Positions 47,661 through 58,608 of a stretch of 64,000 nt of DNA are shown here, piece after piece. Every line of letters starts with the position of its first letter. Within the stretch, counting starts at the first letter, position 1. The position numbers were made by a program, and so were the translations under genes. The DNA lies in the NCBI GenBank assembly GCA_033675265.1, contig JAUJYZ010000266.1, positions 62,001-126,000 of the forward strand. The letters are read 5' to 3'. Under the pieces are notes generated by a model, which saw only the letters and a program-made list of their open reading frames with translations, had not been told where the DNA came from and ran no database searches. The stretch is from Actinostola sp. cb2023. Its lineage: Eukaryota; Cnidaria; Anthozoa; Actiniaria; Actinostolidae.

Positions 47661-47977
47661 GTTAACTTGGAGTCTTTTGTTGTTTCTTGTTGTTACTATT
47701 GAATTACGTAAACTGTGTCTGGTACACGAAGGAGGTGCCGAATTGTGTAGTTGAGGATCGTATTTGAGATTGCTGACCGTGTGTTTCAAGTGTGAGTTCG
47801 CATTGAAATCTCAATATTATACATAATACATTAGTTATTCATAAACTATCCAGTTTTTCAAATAGACAAATACTATTCATGAAAAAGAAAGGTAGACTCG
47901 CCTAATTGCATACTTGCCACTTACATTTAAAAAAACATTTCATAACAACTACGGTATCTCCCTAGCTAGCGCTCTCA

Positions 47978-49539
47978 CCACAGGAATCCCAGGCTGTATA
48001 TCTTTCTGGGTCTTTACGTAAATTATAGTAAAATACAGTAAATGAATGATAGCTTCTAAATAAAGTGTATTTCACATATACATACCGTCTTGTCTTCATT
48101 TTGCCTCGCTTCGGTCGATTTTGACGTGTTTTGGCTGCTCTAACTCTCCCCTCCATAAATAATGAGAAGCACGGAAACATCGACTTTCAAATCACTACAG
48201 GTCACGATCGATACTCCTCGATTTCTCTCCTGAAAATGTATTCCCCATCAATTCAAACGACCTCAGGTGAAAGAATGATAAATATGGATTCCTCGAAAGT
48301 GAGTCACGACAAGAAAAAGCATCAGATTCATTCTCGAATCCTTCGAAGAATCCATAACATACAGCCATTTTCATCCGGAGTTCCCGTTTGCTGTCCACGG
48401 AAGTAAACGTTACACCACAGGAAATTAAAAGCGGGCTTTGGCCCTTGGAACTGATTGGACAAAAACTAACAAAGGCAATTCAAATATTTCACTCGTGGGG
48501 ACTATGCTATTTGATATATTGTCGTGATCATTCTGGACAATGATATTATGTTTTTCTTCCAGTGCATGAGTTAAAATATCATCACGGAATGAAAAGCATC
48601 CTGCAGTTTGCTCATTATTACGGAAAATCCTGAAATAAAAGAAGTCATTTATCGAACAAACTGAAAACTAATGATGTAAAATATTATTGAATCGAATTCG
48701 AACGGTCGTAACTTCAAACTTACCAGGCTTTAATTCAAAGATACATAAAAAGGAACTAAAACTTTTTCGCCTTTACTCTTCTTCTTCGGAACATTTACAT
48801 GGCATTCTTCATATTTCCGCTTCAGCGTAGACAGAATTTTGTATTTGACAATATCGTATAATTATTATTATAAATGCGATAAAGTAACGTTTTGAATCTC
48901 GCTATAAATGCTGGAATTTTGCGGGGTTTTCCATGCAAGGGTCATCATGTTGTTGGCGATTTCGGATTTGTTGTTCATATTGTACCCACCGGTACCCCTA
49001 GATGTGTATAATTTGTCTATCCATTTCTTACTCTCGATAGTCCCCACGATTGAAATTTTTGTCCAATCAGGTCCGAGCGCCAAAGCCCGCTTTTAATTCC
49101 CTGTGGTGTAACGTTTACTTCCGTGGACAGCAAACGGGAACTCCGGATGAAAATGGCTGTATGTTATGGATTCTTCGAAGGATTCGAGAATGAATCTGAT
49201 GCTTTTTCTTGTCGTCACTTTCGAGGAATCCATATTTATCATTCTTTCACCTGAGGTCGTTTTAATTGATGGGGAATACATTTTCAGGAGAGAAATCGAG
49301 GAGTATCGATCGTGACCTGTAGTGATTTGAAAGTCGATGTTTCCGTGCTTCTCATTATTTATGGAGGGGAGAGTTAGAGCAGCCAAAACACGTCAAAATC
49401 GACCGAAGCGAGGCAAAATGAAGACAAGACGGTATGTATATGTGAAATACACTTTATTTAGAAGCTATCATTCATTTACTGTATTTTACTATAATTTACG
49501 TAAAGACCCAGAAAGATATACAGCCTGGGATTCCTGTGG
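47978..49539. mobile_element. 1.56-kb long-hairpin element
   Basis: The arms 47978-48505 and 49035-49539 are inverted copies with few differences. The ends are CCACAGGAATCCCAGGC and complement. Each arm can be read as a small frame MEGRVRAAKTRQNRPKRGKM followed by a donor-like ACG|GTATGT, so the arms may derive from a gene exon. No matching target duplication; about 770 bp of the composite repeat is missing at the insertion. Confidence 0.75.
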
Positions 49540-49552
49540 TTTAGCACATAAC

Positions 49553-51178
49553 CCTGAAGCTAAGTAAGACCAAATCGAGCTCATTTCATACATTCCAACA
49601 AGAAGTTATTGAATTTTGTCATTAGCGCTATTGTTTCTCTGCCGTCATCCTCACGCCCCCTTCCTCGATGCCTAAAGTCCCTATTTACTGCATAAGCACG
49701 GCAGCCGTGTAGTATCGGCAGATATAACTATTCTGAATCGTGTAGGGAATTAAAATCCGTGGTATTTATAGCGAGAAATGATGCACTAAAAATAATCCAA
49801 GTTAAATCGAGAAATAGATTGATTGATTGAAAAGCACCCGCACTTCGTCTTGACTTCTGATATAAACACGTACGTACAGACGCCGTGACACAGATCACAA
49901 TATCACATGGAACTTTTCATCTTGTATTTTTGCACGTTCGTGCTTTGAACGTGAGCTTTTGCTCTTGGACGTAACGTGGTTAAATAAACGATTGATTGAT
50001 TGAACTTTATTGGGGCAGTTTCTACAACGAATTCGTTACTTTGTTCCTTTTAAAAGAATGAAGATCTGATTCAATTCATCACTTTTTTATTACTAACAGT
50101 GCGACCGGGTCAAGGACAAGATGAGAGGACAAAGCCAAGAAACCGCTGAGGAGAGATCAAAGACAAGAAGGGAGGTGAGGCATGAAGGCACTAGACAAAA
50201 TATCATTTTTTTTTTTTTGCGATCTATTAATTGTATATTGTATATGTGTCGCACGGCTCCTTTTGATATCAGAGGCTACTAGCCACTGACTGGAATACCC
50301 TGCTGTTTTATTTGTGTTTAAATAAAGGTGTATATCTATCTATCTATATTATTATAGAGTCATTTGCAAAAATTCTGGCCGCTACGAAAAATAAATATAT
50401 CGGGTGCATTACGGATAATAATAATCGAAAATTTCCCTTAATGAGCCAGCAAAGTTGGTAGAAATATTTAGTATAATGTTTATTTGTCATACGTTTGTTG
50501 TTTGTAAATTTTGCTTCATTTAGTAAGTTAGAAAACTCAAAATAGTATTATTTAATTACCCATAATGCACCTGATATAATGATATATTGATATTTCGTGA
50601 CGGCCAGAATATTTGCAAATGACTGTATATATTATATATATTATCAAGTGTATTGTTTAAATCAAGATTGTGGAATATTATACTGTTAGTTTATCTTTAC
50701 AATAGTATTTTTTATAAGAGCTTGTGTGCTTTGTTAATATAAAATTCAAGATGATATTTGTAAATAGACATTTTGCTCCTGATAATACAAACGATTATAA
50801 TTAGGAGGTGGTCTGATTGCGCCCATAAGCCTTTTGGCTTCTAGTCAGACCCCCTCGCCATATTTTTTTGTTTCTCCAGAACACATATTTATATTGCTTT
50901 GTGCTGCACTTATATGGCAAATACATAAACTTGTGAAGGTGTTTCAATAAATGTCGGATCATTGATTTCGCGCAGTACCGGCATAAGTTCTGATAGCCCC
51001 TCATAGCATCCTAGTCACAAGTTCAAGAGATATGTCCAATGTTGGATCGGATGTGTTGAGGTGTACTCTGCGCATGAATGTTGTATTATAGATGTAATCG
51101 TAAACAAATTTTGTTGGTGTTTTGAATGACCGAATGTATATAATAACAGTTTTGATGGTTGGGTTTATCCACGAAAAA
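49553..51178. repeat. 1.63-kb near-identical copy of 44757-46395
   Basis: Same orientation, only scattered single-base and short indel differences, and shares the MITE at the same site. The match begins at AAGTAAGACCAAATCGAGC and stops at GGGTTTATCCACGAAAAA. Confidence 0.9.
50357..50625. mobile_element. CAGTCATTTGC MITE, copy 3
   Basis: The same 269-bp element in the same position of the duplicated segment, flanked by TA (50355-50356, 50626-50627). Confidence 0.8.
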
Positions 51179-51400
51179 AAATATTTTGGAGAACTAGCTA
51201 GTCAGCTAGATATCTTGACGTGATTGATTCTGACAGCTACAGCTAAACTTTCCCTTGACCTCCGGTGCCCCCTGGTTGGTTTGCGATTTGTAATCTCTCT
51301 TGTGGTCAGTATTCTTGTCTCCTTCTTCCATTTCGCGACTCCCACCAACAAAAATAAATAAATAAAATACGATATCCATTCTTAGACAGGCCTGCCACGA

Positions 51401-51575
51401 CTAATAATCCAAGTTAAATCGAGAAATGGATTGATTGATTGAAAAGCACCCGCACTTCATCTTAACTTAATTCTGATGTAAACACGTACGTACAGACGCC
51501 ATGACACATATCACAATATCACATGGAGAACAAAGAGAGGAAGAGAGGTGAGGCATGAAGACACTAGACAAAACA
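51401..51575. repeat. Fragment of the composite repeat
   Basis: AATCCAAGTTAAATCGAGAA and GATTGATTGATTGAAAAGCA match 41215-41330. A second piece (GAGGTGAGGCATGAAG) matches 41605-41640. Confidence 0.75.
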
Positions 51576-51581
51576 TCACAG

Positions 51582-51805
51582 CTAACGACGAAGGCGGGCC
51601 TTATCGTCAAATCAAACTGATATAAATTATTATTCTCTTGTTAGATCAGTCACTAACGACGAAGGCGGGCCTTAAATCGAGTCAAATCAAACTGATATAA
51701 ATTATTATTCTCTTGTTAGATCAGTCACTAACGACGAAGGCGGGCCTTAAATCGAGTCAAATCAAACTGATATAAATTATTATTCTCTTGTTAGATCAGT
51801 CTCGT
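51582..51805. repeat. Three tandem copies of a roughly 74-bp unit
   Basis: The unit CTAACGACGAAGGCGGGCCT, AAATCAAACTGATATAAATT, ATTATTCTCTTGTTAGATCA occurs three times, the first with a short deletion. Confidence 0.92.
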
Positions 51806-52393
51806 TTGACATTCAAGTATTGACGCCTCACAGGTAAGAAGCTGCTTGCTTTAAGCTTGGCCACTAAATATGTCATATTTGTTTAGCCGCGGTAAGCGTT
51901 GGATTTGTTTTCATTCGCTTTTCTGCCAAAATAAGAGTTGAAATGTTTGTCATGACATAAAAGAGGAAAGTTGTCAATATTTCTTTATAATCACTATCAA
52001 GTTAACTTGTTTAACTGTCATTTTAACTTTTTTCCTAATCTTTTTGTATAGAGCAAAAACTATTTTCAAAAACTTCAAATCAGTCGTAGCTACGTTAACG
52101 CGCAAGTCGGTGAGAATTTGAACCAAATCAGAATGCTTTCCTTGTTATTTTATTAGTTTTTCTTTCAAATTATTGTAGAATCTTGATACAAAACTAATTG
52201 CGATTTTGAATTTTTCAATTTGAAAAGTTTATATTTTCTGGGCATAGAATACGATGGGCGACTGCCGGCCAAGCGCGGTCTTCAAAATACTAAATGGCCG
52301 GCAGTCCAAAATATTTCATAATTTTCAAGGAATTAAATTTTGACTGCTGGCCTTTTCAAGACCTTGGCCGGCTGCCGGCCATTTAGACACAGC
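51806..52393. other. No gene recognised
   Basis: A GGCCGGCAGTC / GCCGGCCATTTAG-type cluster (52262-52385) forms short inverted pairs. Otherwise no signal. Confidence 0.4.
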
Positions 52394-53193
52394 CAGGAGC
52401 CCATTACTAGAAGCCTTCCTCTCCTATAATATGTTTGTACGACATCGTATGCACAAATTGAGCTAAAAATAAGAACACTCATTATAAATTCCGCGCGATT
52501 AACCAATCATGTCGCGTATTACACAATAGGAATTTGACGTCAGGTTCAACACTGCTTTGCTTTCGTGTAGTTCTAGTGAAGCATCAGAAACTAGTGAAAT
52601 TTCAGGTCAGTTTCGTCGTCTGACTTCAGTACTTCATCAAGCGAGGAAAAACAATGATTAAAAACAAAAAAAAAAAACTAACTCCAGGTATCATTACTTA
52701 TATCAAAACTTCATGTGCGAGAACTTCTAAAAACAAAGCTAGATGTAGTTCAAAGGCCAGTTCAAAACCCGGCCACAAAAAACGAACATCTTCTGCTCTT
52801 TCTGAGAAGGAATTCAACCATATGGTATCATGGATAATCTCTTACGAAGAACCTAATTAAACTTGTGCTAGACTAGCAGTGAGAACCAAGCTAATGCATA
52901 TTCCAAACCGCCGGTGTGTTTTGCTAATTAGCATTTGTTGTCTGAAACGCAGCAAAATGAATCGCGCACTTTGAAGTATAGGATTTTGGCGACCATTTTC
53001 GACAATTGACACAAAGTTCCTTCTAAAACAGCGAAGTGAGGTACAGGGGAGCTTCTTTTTCTGTGGCCTGGATGAAGATTTTATCGCATTTTTATTCAGC
53101 GGCTGATCTTGAAGTGCCGGCTTCCTTTCCTTCTTTGAACTGAAGACGCCTTTGGCGAAATAACTAGAGGAAGGCTCCTAGTAATGGGCTCCT
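52394..53193. mobile_element. 800-bp hAT-like element with 8-bp duplication
   Basis: Direct repeat GACACAGC (52386-52393, 53194-53201). The inverted ends are AGGAGCCCATTACTAGAAGC and complement of AGGAGCCCATTACTAGGAGC, about 28 bp. It contains a 68-codon Lys/Ser-rich frame (52654-52860). Confidence 0.82.
52654..52860 (+). CDS. Short basic reading frame in hAT-like element
   Basis: It starts MIKNKKKKLTPG and ends SEKEFNHMVSWIISYEEPN. The composition is Lys/Ser-rich, without a recognised domain. It could be a captured host gene fragment or chance; no splice context was established. Confidence 0.25.
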   Translation: MIKNKKKKLTPGIITYIKTSCARTSKNKARCSSKASSKPGHKKRTSSALSEKEFNHMVSWIISYEEPN

Positions 53194-53201
53194 GACACAG
53201 C

Positions 53202-53924
53202 ATAGTTCGCTCGCTTATATTGTATTGGTATTGTATCATTTCGATCAACTCCGCCGTTTAATTTATCATGTCAAAGTCAATGCTGGAAGCATTCATAGAT
53301 AGATAGATAGATAGATTACATTGCAGCATAAGCTGAATTACGTAATTTACACAATGAGATATTGAATAATAAGAATAAGAATAATTCATCAACTGAAGGC
53401 GATCATGAACGTTATAAATAGTGACACTTGAAATGGAAGACAATGTTATTTATGAGTTTTTCAGCGTTGTTGTGTACACAAACAAGTCGATTTCGGCAAT
53501 GAAATGCTTCTACAGTCGATCAGATCATGGTTAATAATAATATTAACTATGATTAGATATTGAAATAAGGAGATGAGATGTACTCGGATACCCTTGAAAG
53601 ACAAGTCATCCCAGATCAATACAGCCATGCTATCGCTAAACTATCTGCCTGATCGAGTTCGTTCATCATTGTGGCAGTGAGCTACTGCAATATACATCAA
53701 TGGCACCCATAGAGGCAAACAAACCAAATTAATACCGCTACCAATCACCTGCCGTGTCACAGGGATTTTGAGAAAATCTATATAGTTCGTTTCGCGTCCG
53801 CTAGTGTCACAGTGTCACAAGGATTTTGAGAAAATTTATATAGTTCGTTTCACTTCCGCTAGTGTCATAGCCTGATTTTTCAGACGGCTCATGTATCATA
53901 CGCTTCGCTCCCTCCACAATCCCC
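53202..53924. repeat. Spacer with ATAG run and a 55-bp duplicated unit
   Basis: A short (ATAG)n tract at 53298-53318. CACAGGGATTTTGAGAAAAT...TTCGTTTC...CCGCTAGTGTCA occurs twice (53758-53813 and 53814-53868). Otherwise no feature recognised. Confidence 0.7.
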
Positions 53925-54985
53925 GTCTGATTAGCATATGGGCATTTTGTCTGCGCATGCGTCAACAAAGTAGAATAACATTGAAGTCTGATGCATGTAT
54001 CAGGTGGTAGCTCATTTTAAGGATTTTTTGTCGGAGATCTACGCCTTTCTAAAGTTTAAGCGTTATGAAAATTTAAACATTGTTGAAGACTATGAACACT
54101 TCTTCCCCTGGGTATATATTTGGCCGCTGTTATTTCTTTTGATGTCGAGATATTTTACTTTGAAATGCGACTGTGGTGTTTGGAGTTAGATGTTCAGCGT
54201 TGATTATTTCCACAATCAAGTATTCTACAGCAGTGGATGAACGTTAGGTAAGTGTGATGAAAGTAAACTTTCAGAATTTTAATGAAATGGTATTTCAGGT
54301 AGACGCGATGTTGAGCCATGGCCCGGTGAATCTTTAGAAGTGTTCAATTTAGATCGAACTTTAACGAGATATTGCTTGAAATGTTTACCAAATTAAAATG
54401 TGTTTCCACTGTTTTGAATTGCAGCATTTTTGCTTACAAGTAGCTGGATTCGCGACGAGCAGTAATGTGGACTTCAAGCATTCAAGTCAAATGATCTTTC
54501 GATTTCTACCTTCCCCCAAGCTGCTTACTGTTACGAAGGCGAAGATTATTCAATAGTCATTCCATTTATCACAATAAATAACTTTTTTAAGATTGAATAG
54601 CTCCTGCTATGAATGTTTAAAGTGCATGTCTACGACGAAGATGGCAGCCATTGTCAGTTTAGCTTGTCATGTCTGGAACTCCGTCACCTTAATTGCAATA
54701 TACCGGGCAATTCACATTCATAATGCATCGTAAATACTTGTTATGACAACTGCAGCATGCCTTCAGCACTGATAAAATAGAATCCATATCATCATTTTTG
54801 AGTTGCATATATTCATATAGACAAATTAATTAATTCGAAGTATAACTTCGCCATCTTGTTTGTTATTCCTGGTATTTAAATTAGCGCGGGATGGCGCGGC
54901 CGGGATATATGAGCGTGTCAGATGGTCTTTGTGTTTATGTTGGCATTTCACGCATGCGCAGACAAAATGCCCATATGCTCGTCTG
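53925..54985. repeat. Inverted pair around a 1-kb interval
   Basis: AGCATATGGGCATTTTGTCT with GCGCATGCGT (53934-53965) is the complement of 54948-54980. The flanks (CAGACGG / GTCAGATGG) are weakly matched. The frame at 53995-54189 inside has no recognised domain. Confidence 0.55.
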
Positions 54986-55606
54986 ATTGCCCTTTCTCCA
55001 GAGAACACCATGTTTACATCACATGGTTTGAAATGGGCAATTTACATACGAAGCTAAAGAAGTCTATTCCATCAGATAGCTATGTAGTATACAGTGTAAA
55101 GTGTTGTGTAGAAAGGCTTTGGGTTCGATTCGAGGTTCATTCATTTATCAAAATAAGATTTTCTTCATAAAAAGCTTGTAGTAGAAAAATTATTAGCTTA
55201 AGGTGACTCCGTTATCATTCTCGGCGCACTCGTCTATGACAAACTTTGGGTCATAACTTCCTCTGCTTTAATGCAATTGCCATAAAAGATTGGCAACTAT
55301 TAGTGCTTTCATTCACCTATAACACAATTTAATTCGATTACACTGCATATTATTTTTTTAAATAATATTAGAACTTAAGTAAACTCAATATTTTGGATAA
55401 AATTGGATATTGCGAAAAATCTGTTCGTTTTTTTTGGATGAAAGTTTTGGAATCACTTTATATTGACATAATTCATAACCTAATGTTATAAATATAAAGG
55501 AAATTATGGCGACGTTTCGTTGTCGACTAGGCACCATTATCAAGCGAAATGAGTAGAAAGTCAGTGTCATCAATTAAGAATCTGATAACAGTAAATTAGC
55601 ATAGCA

Positions 55607-56300
55607 CTAAGTAAATAGTTTGGCCCTTAGGGAATCAGATTGTACATTAAGAGTAGGTCGTCTTTCTCTAATTAACAGCATTTCATAGAGTAAACAATCA
55701 AATTTACTCTTGCACTTTTTTAGGATCTTAAAATTATTATTAATGTCTCTTGGGACAATGCCATGATCCATCCTATAGTGTTTGCCGATGCTGGAAGACA
55801 TGCCTTTGTGTCAGTTCTTCGATGCGCTCGTGCAGGTGTCTGTAGGTGTACCCCACATAACTCGCATCACACGAGTCACATTTGAAATTATAAACCACTC
55901 GTTGTTGGTTGATGATAAGTGGTTTATTTTCTTGCACTTTAAGCGATTCGTTTAGCTTACGGCTCACAAAGACTGGTTGTACGGTGGTGTTTATCTTGTG
56001 GCTTAGGTCTTGTAGTTTCCTTCGAACGACATCAGCTGATCGTTGGTCTTTAAATGGTATGGTAATTCTGATGTTTTCATCTGGTTCATCGGCTCCTGGC
56101 ATATTTGGTTGTTGACTGAGTTTTGCGTCTACAAACCGTTTGATAGCGGTGTTGATTAAGTCATGGGGATACTTAAGACGCAAGAACATTACTTTTAGGC
56201 GGTCGCATTCCTCAATAAAGTAAGACCATGAAGATGATAGGCGATATGCCCGATCGAGCATTGTTGTTACTTGGCCGCGTTTATAACGTTCATCAACGTG
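55607..56300 (-). pseudogene. Penelope-like element C-terminus (GIY-YIG nuclease)
   Basis: Minus-strand frames read RFVDAKLSQQPN, ITIPFKDQRSADVVRRKL, VYNFKCDSCDASYVGYTYRH (the GIY-YIG signature as SYVGYT), then after a frameshift near 55800 SSSIGKHYRMDHG and LLYEMLLIRERRPTLNVQSD (the family's conserved Glu region). In Penelope-like elements this nuclease nicks the target for the preceding RT, which is absent here. Downstream, GGTGCCTAGTCGACAACGAA near 55520 is typical of the element's 3' end. Confidence 0.85.
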
Positions 56301-56317
56301 GCTTTCATGGCTTTCAT

Positions 56318-56452
56318 AACCTGACCAATTTCTAGCAAAATCGTTGGAGCGAAAGCAATCGTTGGAGCTAATTTATGTGCTTAATTTTGGTTGTTTTCAT
56401 GCGGCCGTGCTTTAGCTCCAACAATTTTGCTAAAACTTGCTCAGGTTATGAA
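56318..56452. repeat. Small palindrome inside the TTAA element
   Basis: CATAACCTGA and AGCAAAATCGTTGGAGC face GCTCCAACAATTTTGCT and TCAGGTTATG. Confidence 0.65.
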
Positions 56453-56894
56453 TTATGTCAATCTAAAGTGATTCCCAAACTTTCATCCAAAAAAAACTGA
56501 CAGATTTTTCGTAATATCCAATTTTATCCAAAACATTGACTTTACTCAAGTTCTAATATTATTTTTTTAATGTTCTGCAGTGCAATTGAATTATATTGTA
56601 TCATAGGTGAATGATAGCTCTAATTGTTTCCAATGTTTTGTGACAATTGCATAAAAGCAGAGGAAGTTATGACCCAAAGTTTGTCATAGACGAGTGCGCC
56701 GAGAATTATAACGGTTGACCTTAATACCCACTTATTGAATTTCATGAATAATTAATGAGGGAAATATAATAGAAATCATAAGCAGACATCTGTAAATCGG
56801 CAAGATATTCGTCCTCATTTGCATTCAACTTTAACTTGGATTTTCTCTGCCAAACTGTTTCCTATCATCCAAATTATAGTAAAACATCCACTTA

Positions 56895-57177
56895 TAGCTA
56901 ATTGCATAATCGTTGTCGGGTTGAAAATCATAAATCATAGAAGCTGAGACCGCAAGGATATGGATGGGAAATCAGTTCATAACCCACATTACATACAGCA
57001 ATATTCAATGTTCTCGTAGTTTTGAAGTTATATGAGCTATTTAACTAAGATCCTACAAATCTGGATAAAAAGGTCGATGATTTGACGGTGTCATTTGAGA
57101 GTTTTAATTTCCCAGAATTCCTTTTGGTCATAGCTTTCATGATTTTCAACCCGACAACGATTATGCAATTAGCTATA
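56895..57177. mobile_element. 283-bp MITE, TA-bordered
   Basis: The inverted ends TAGCTAATTGCATAATCGTT then GTCGGGTTGAAAATCAT and complement at 57132-57177. The TA at each end may be the duplication. Confidence 0.75.
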
Positions 57178-57216
57178 TACATCGTTGGATTCGATAAGTA
57201 ATATATAATATTCGCG

Positions 57217-57255
57217 TCCGATCTGTATGGGATTTAATTCCCATACAGATCGGCC
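57217..57255. repeat. Perfect 15-bp hairpin
   Basis: CCGATCTGTATGGGA, loop TTTAAT, TCCCATACAGATCGG. It could form a stable stem; no known function assigned. Confidence 0.8.
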
Positions 57256-57606
57256 GCGAATATTGTATATAGTACATATAGATGACCGAGGGAGAATAGA
57301 ACGAGGTTAATAACTAGATATAGCCCGGGTCAATATCTGTGTATTACCCTTGTATTCGTATGAGCAGGGTAATATAGGATATAAAGCCCTACAAAGAACA
57401 AAGAAAACCGTGTCAAACCGATAATAAGTAGACAATATTTTCCCGTGAAACTGAATGCATTTGAGCCAAATACCTTCTATTTTGAGGTGCTTATATCTCT
57501 GGTTTGTTTTGTTAACAGATACTTATTATTAACTGGATATTCCACTGGAAATGGTGAAGATTCTAATAAGTCTGTGTGTATTATGGCTGATGGTAAAGGG
57601 TGAGTG

Positions 57607-57855
<249 letters not shown>

Positions 57856-57964
57856 TATTTTATTCCACTTGTAAGATTACATTTCTATTAAAAACTTTTT
57901 ACGATATTTTACATTAATTGCAAAGATATAAATACTGTATTGACATTTAGCACTATTCCATATA

Positions 57965-58119
57965 CACCTAATTTCAAAAACGTTGTCCAAATAGCCAAAT
58001 ACGAATTCATTCAAAAAGACAAAAGAAACAGATCAGCTTGAGTGCACTTCTTTTGTCTTTTAATGAAATCCTATTTGGCTTTTTTGATTATTATTGGACA
58101 ACGTTTTTGAAATTAGGTG
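57965..58119. mobile_element. 155-bp mariner-like MITE
   Basis: TA at both borders (57963-57964, 58120-58121). The ends are CACCTAATTTCAAAAACGTT and complement; the arms extend over about 60 bp. Confidence 0.85.
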
Positions 58120-58123
58120 TATA

Positions 58124-58402
58124 CACTCAATTGCAGAAACGTTGTAGTATACATTTATACAAATATACAAATATCTAATGAGATGCAAAATGTTAGACAT
58201 GGTAAAATACAACTGTTTATGCACAAAATAGTGCTGGAAATTATTGTGTTGTCCTTGTTGGATGTGATACTAATCTAAAATTGATGTTTCAGATATATTA
58301 GTAGAAAAGAAGCGATATTTCACACTTTGTATCTCATTAGATATCTTGTATCTCATTAGATATTTGTATAAATGTATACTACAACCTTTCTGCAATTGAG
58401 TG
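58124..58402. mobile_element. 279-bp mariner-like MITE
   Basis: TA at both borders (58122-58123, 58403-58404), starting two bases after the previous element's duplication. The ends are CACTCAATTGCAGAAACGTT and complement; the inner arm is TATACATTTATACAAATATC. Confidence 0.85.
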
Positions 58403-58528
58403 TATCTTACAAGTATATTTTATAAATGATATATATTTTTCTAAAACTCATTAATAATTCATGAGCAATTGGTCCAATCAGGGTTGTCCAATCAGTCACA
58501 TGCATGGATCTTTATAGCCCGATAAAAC

Positions 58529-58591
58529 ACTGATGAATAAAACATCAGTGTCTATATCACTTATAAAGACACTGATGTTTTATTCATCAGT
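58529..58591. repeat. Perfect 24-bp hairpin
   Basis: ACTGATGAATAAAACATCAG with TGTC, and its exact complement, are separated by 15 bp. Confidence 0.85.
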
Positions 58592-58608
58592 TCTTTACCA
58601 GTGATAAA

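Larger units (their letters stand above)
55202..56720. mobile_element. 1.52-kb TTAA-flanked inverted-arm element
   Basis: TTAA at both borders (55198-55201, 56721-56724). Arms of about 290 bp start GGTGACTCCGTTAT and complement of GGTCAACCGTTAT. The arms continue through GCGCACTCGTCTATGACAAA and its complement. The centre holds a Penelope-like fragment and a small hairpin. Confidence 0.78.

Noticed and set aside
47962..49567. Two matching 70-codon frames as paralogous genes
   Set aside because: They are the two inverted arms of one hairpin element and so mirror images, not independent genes.
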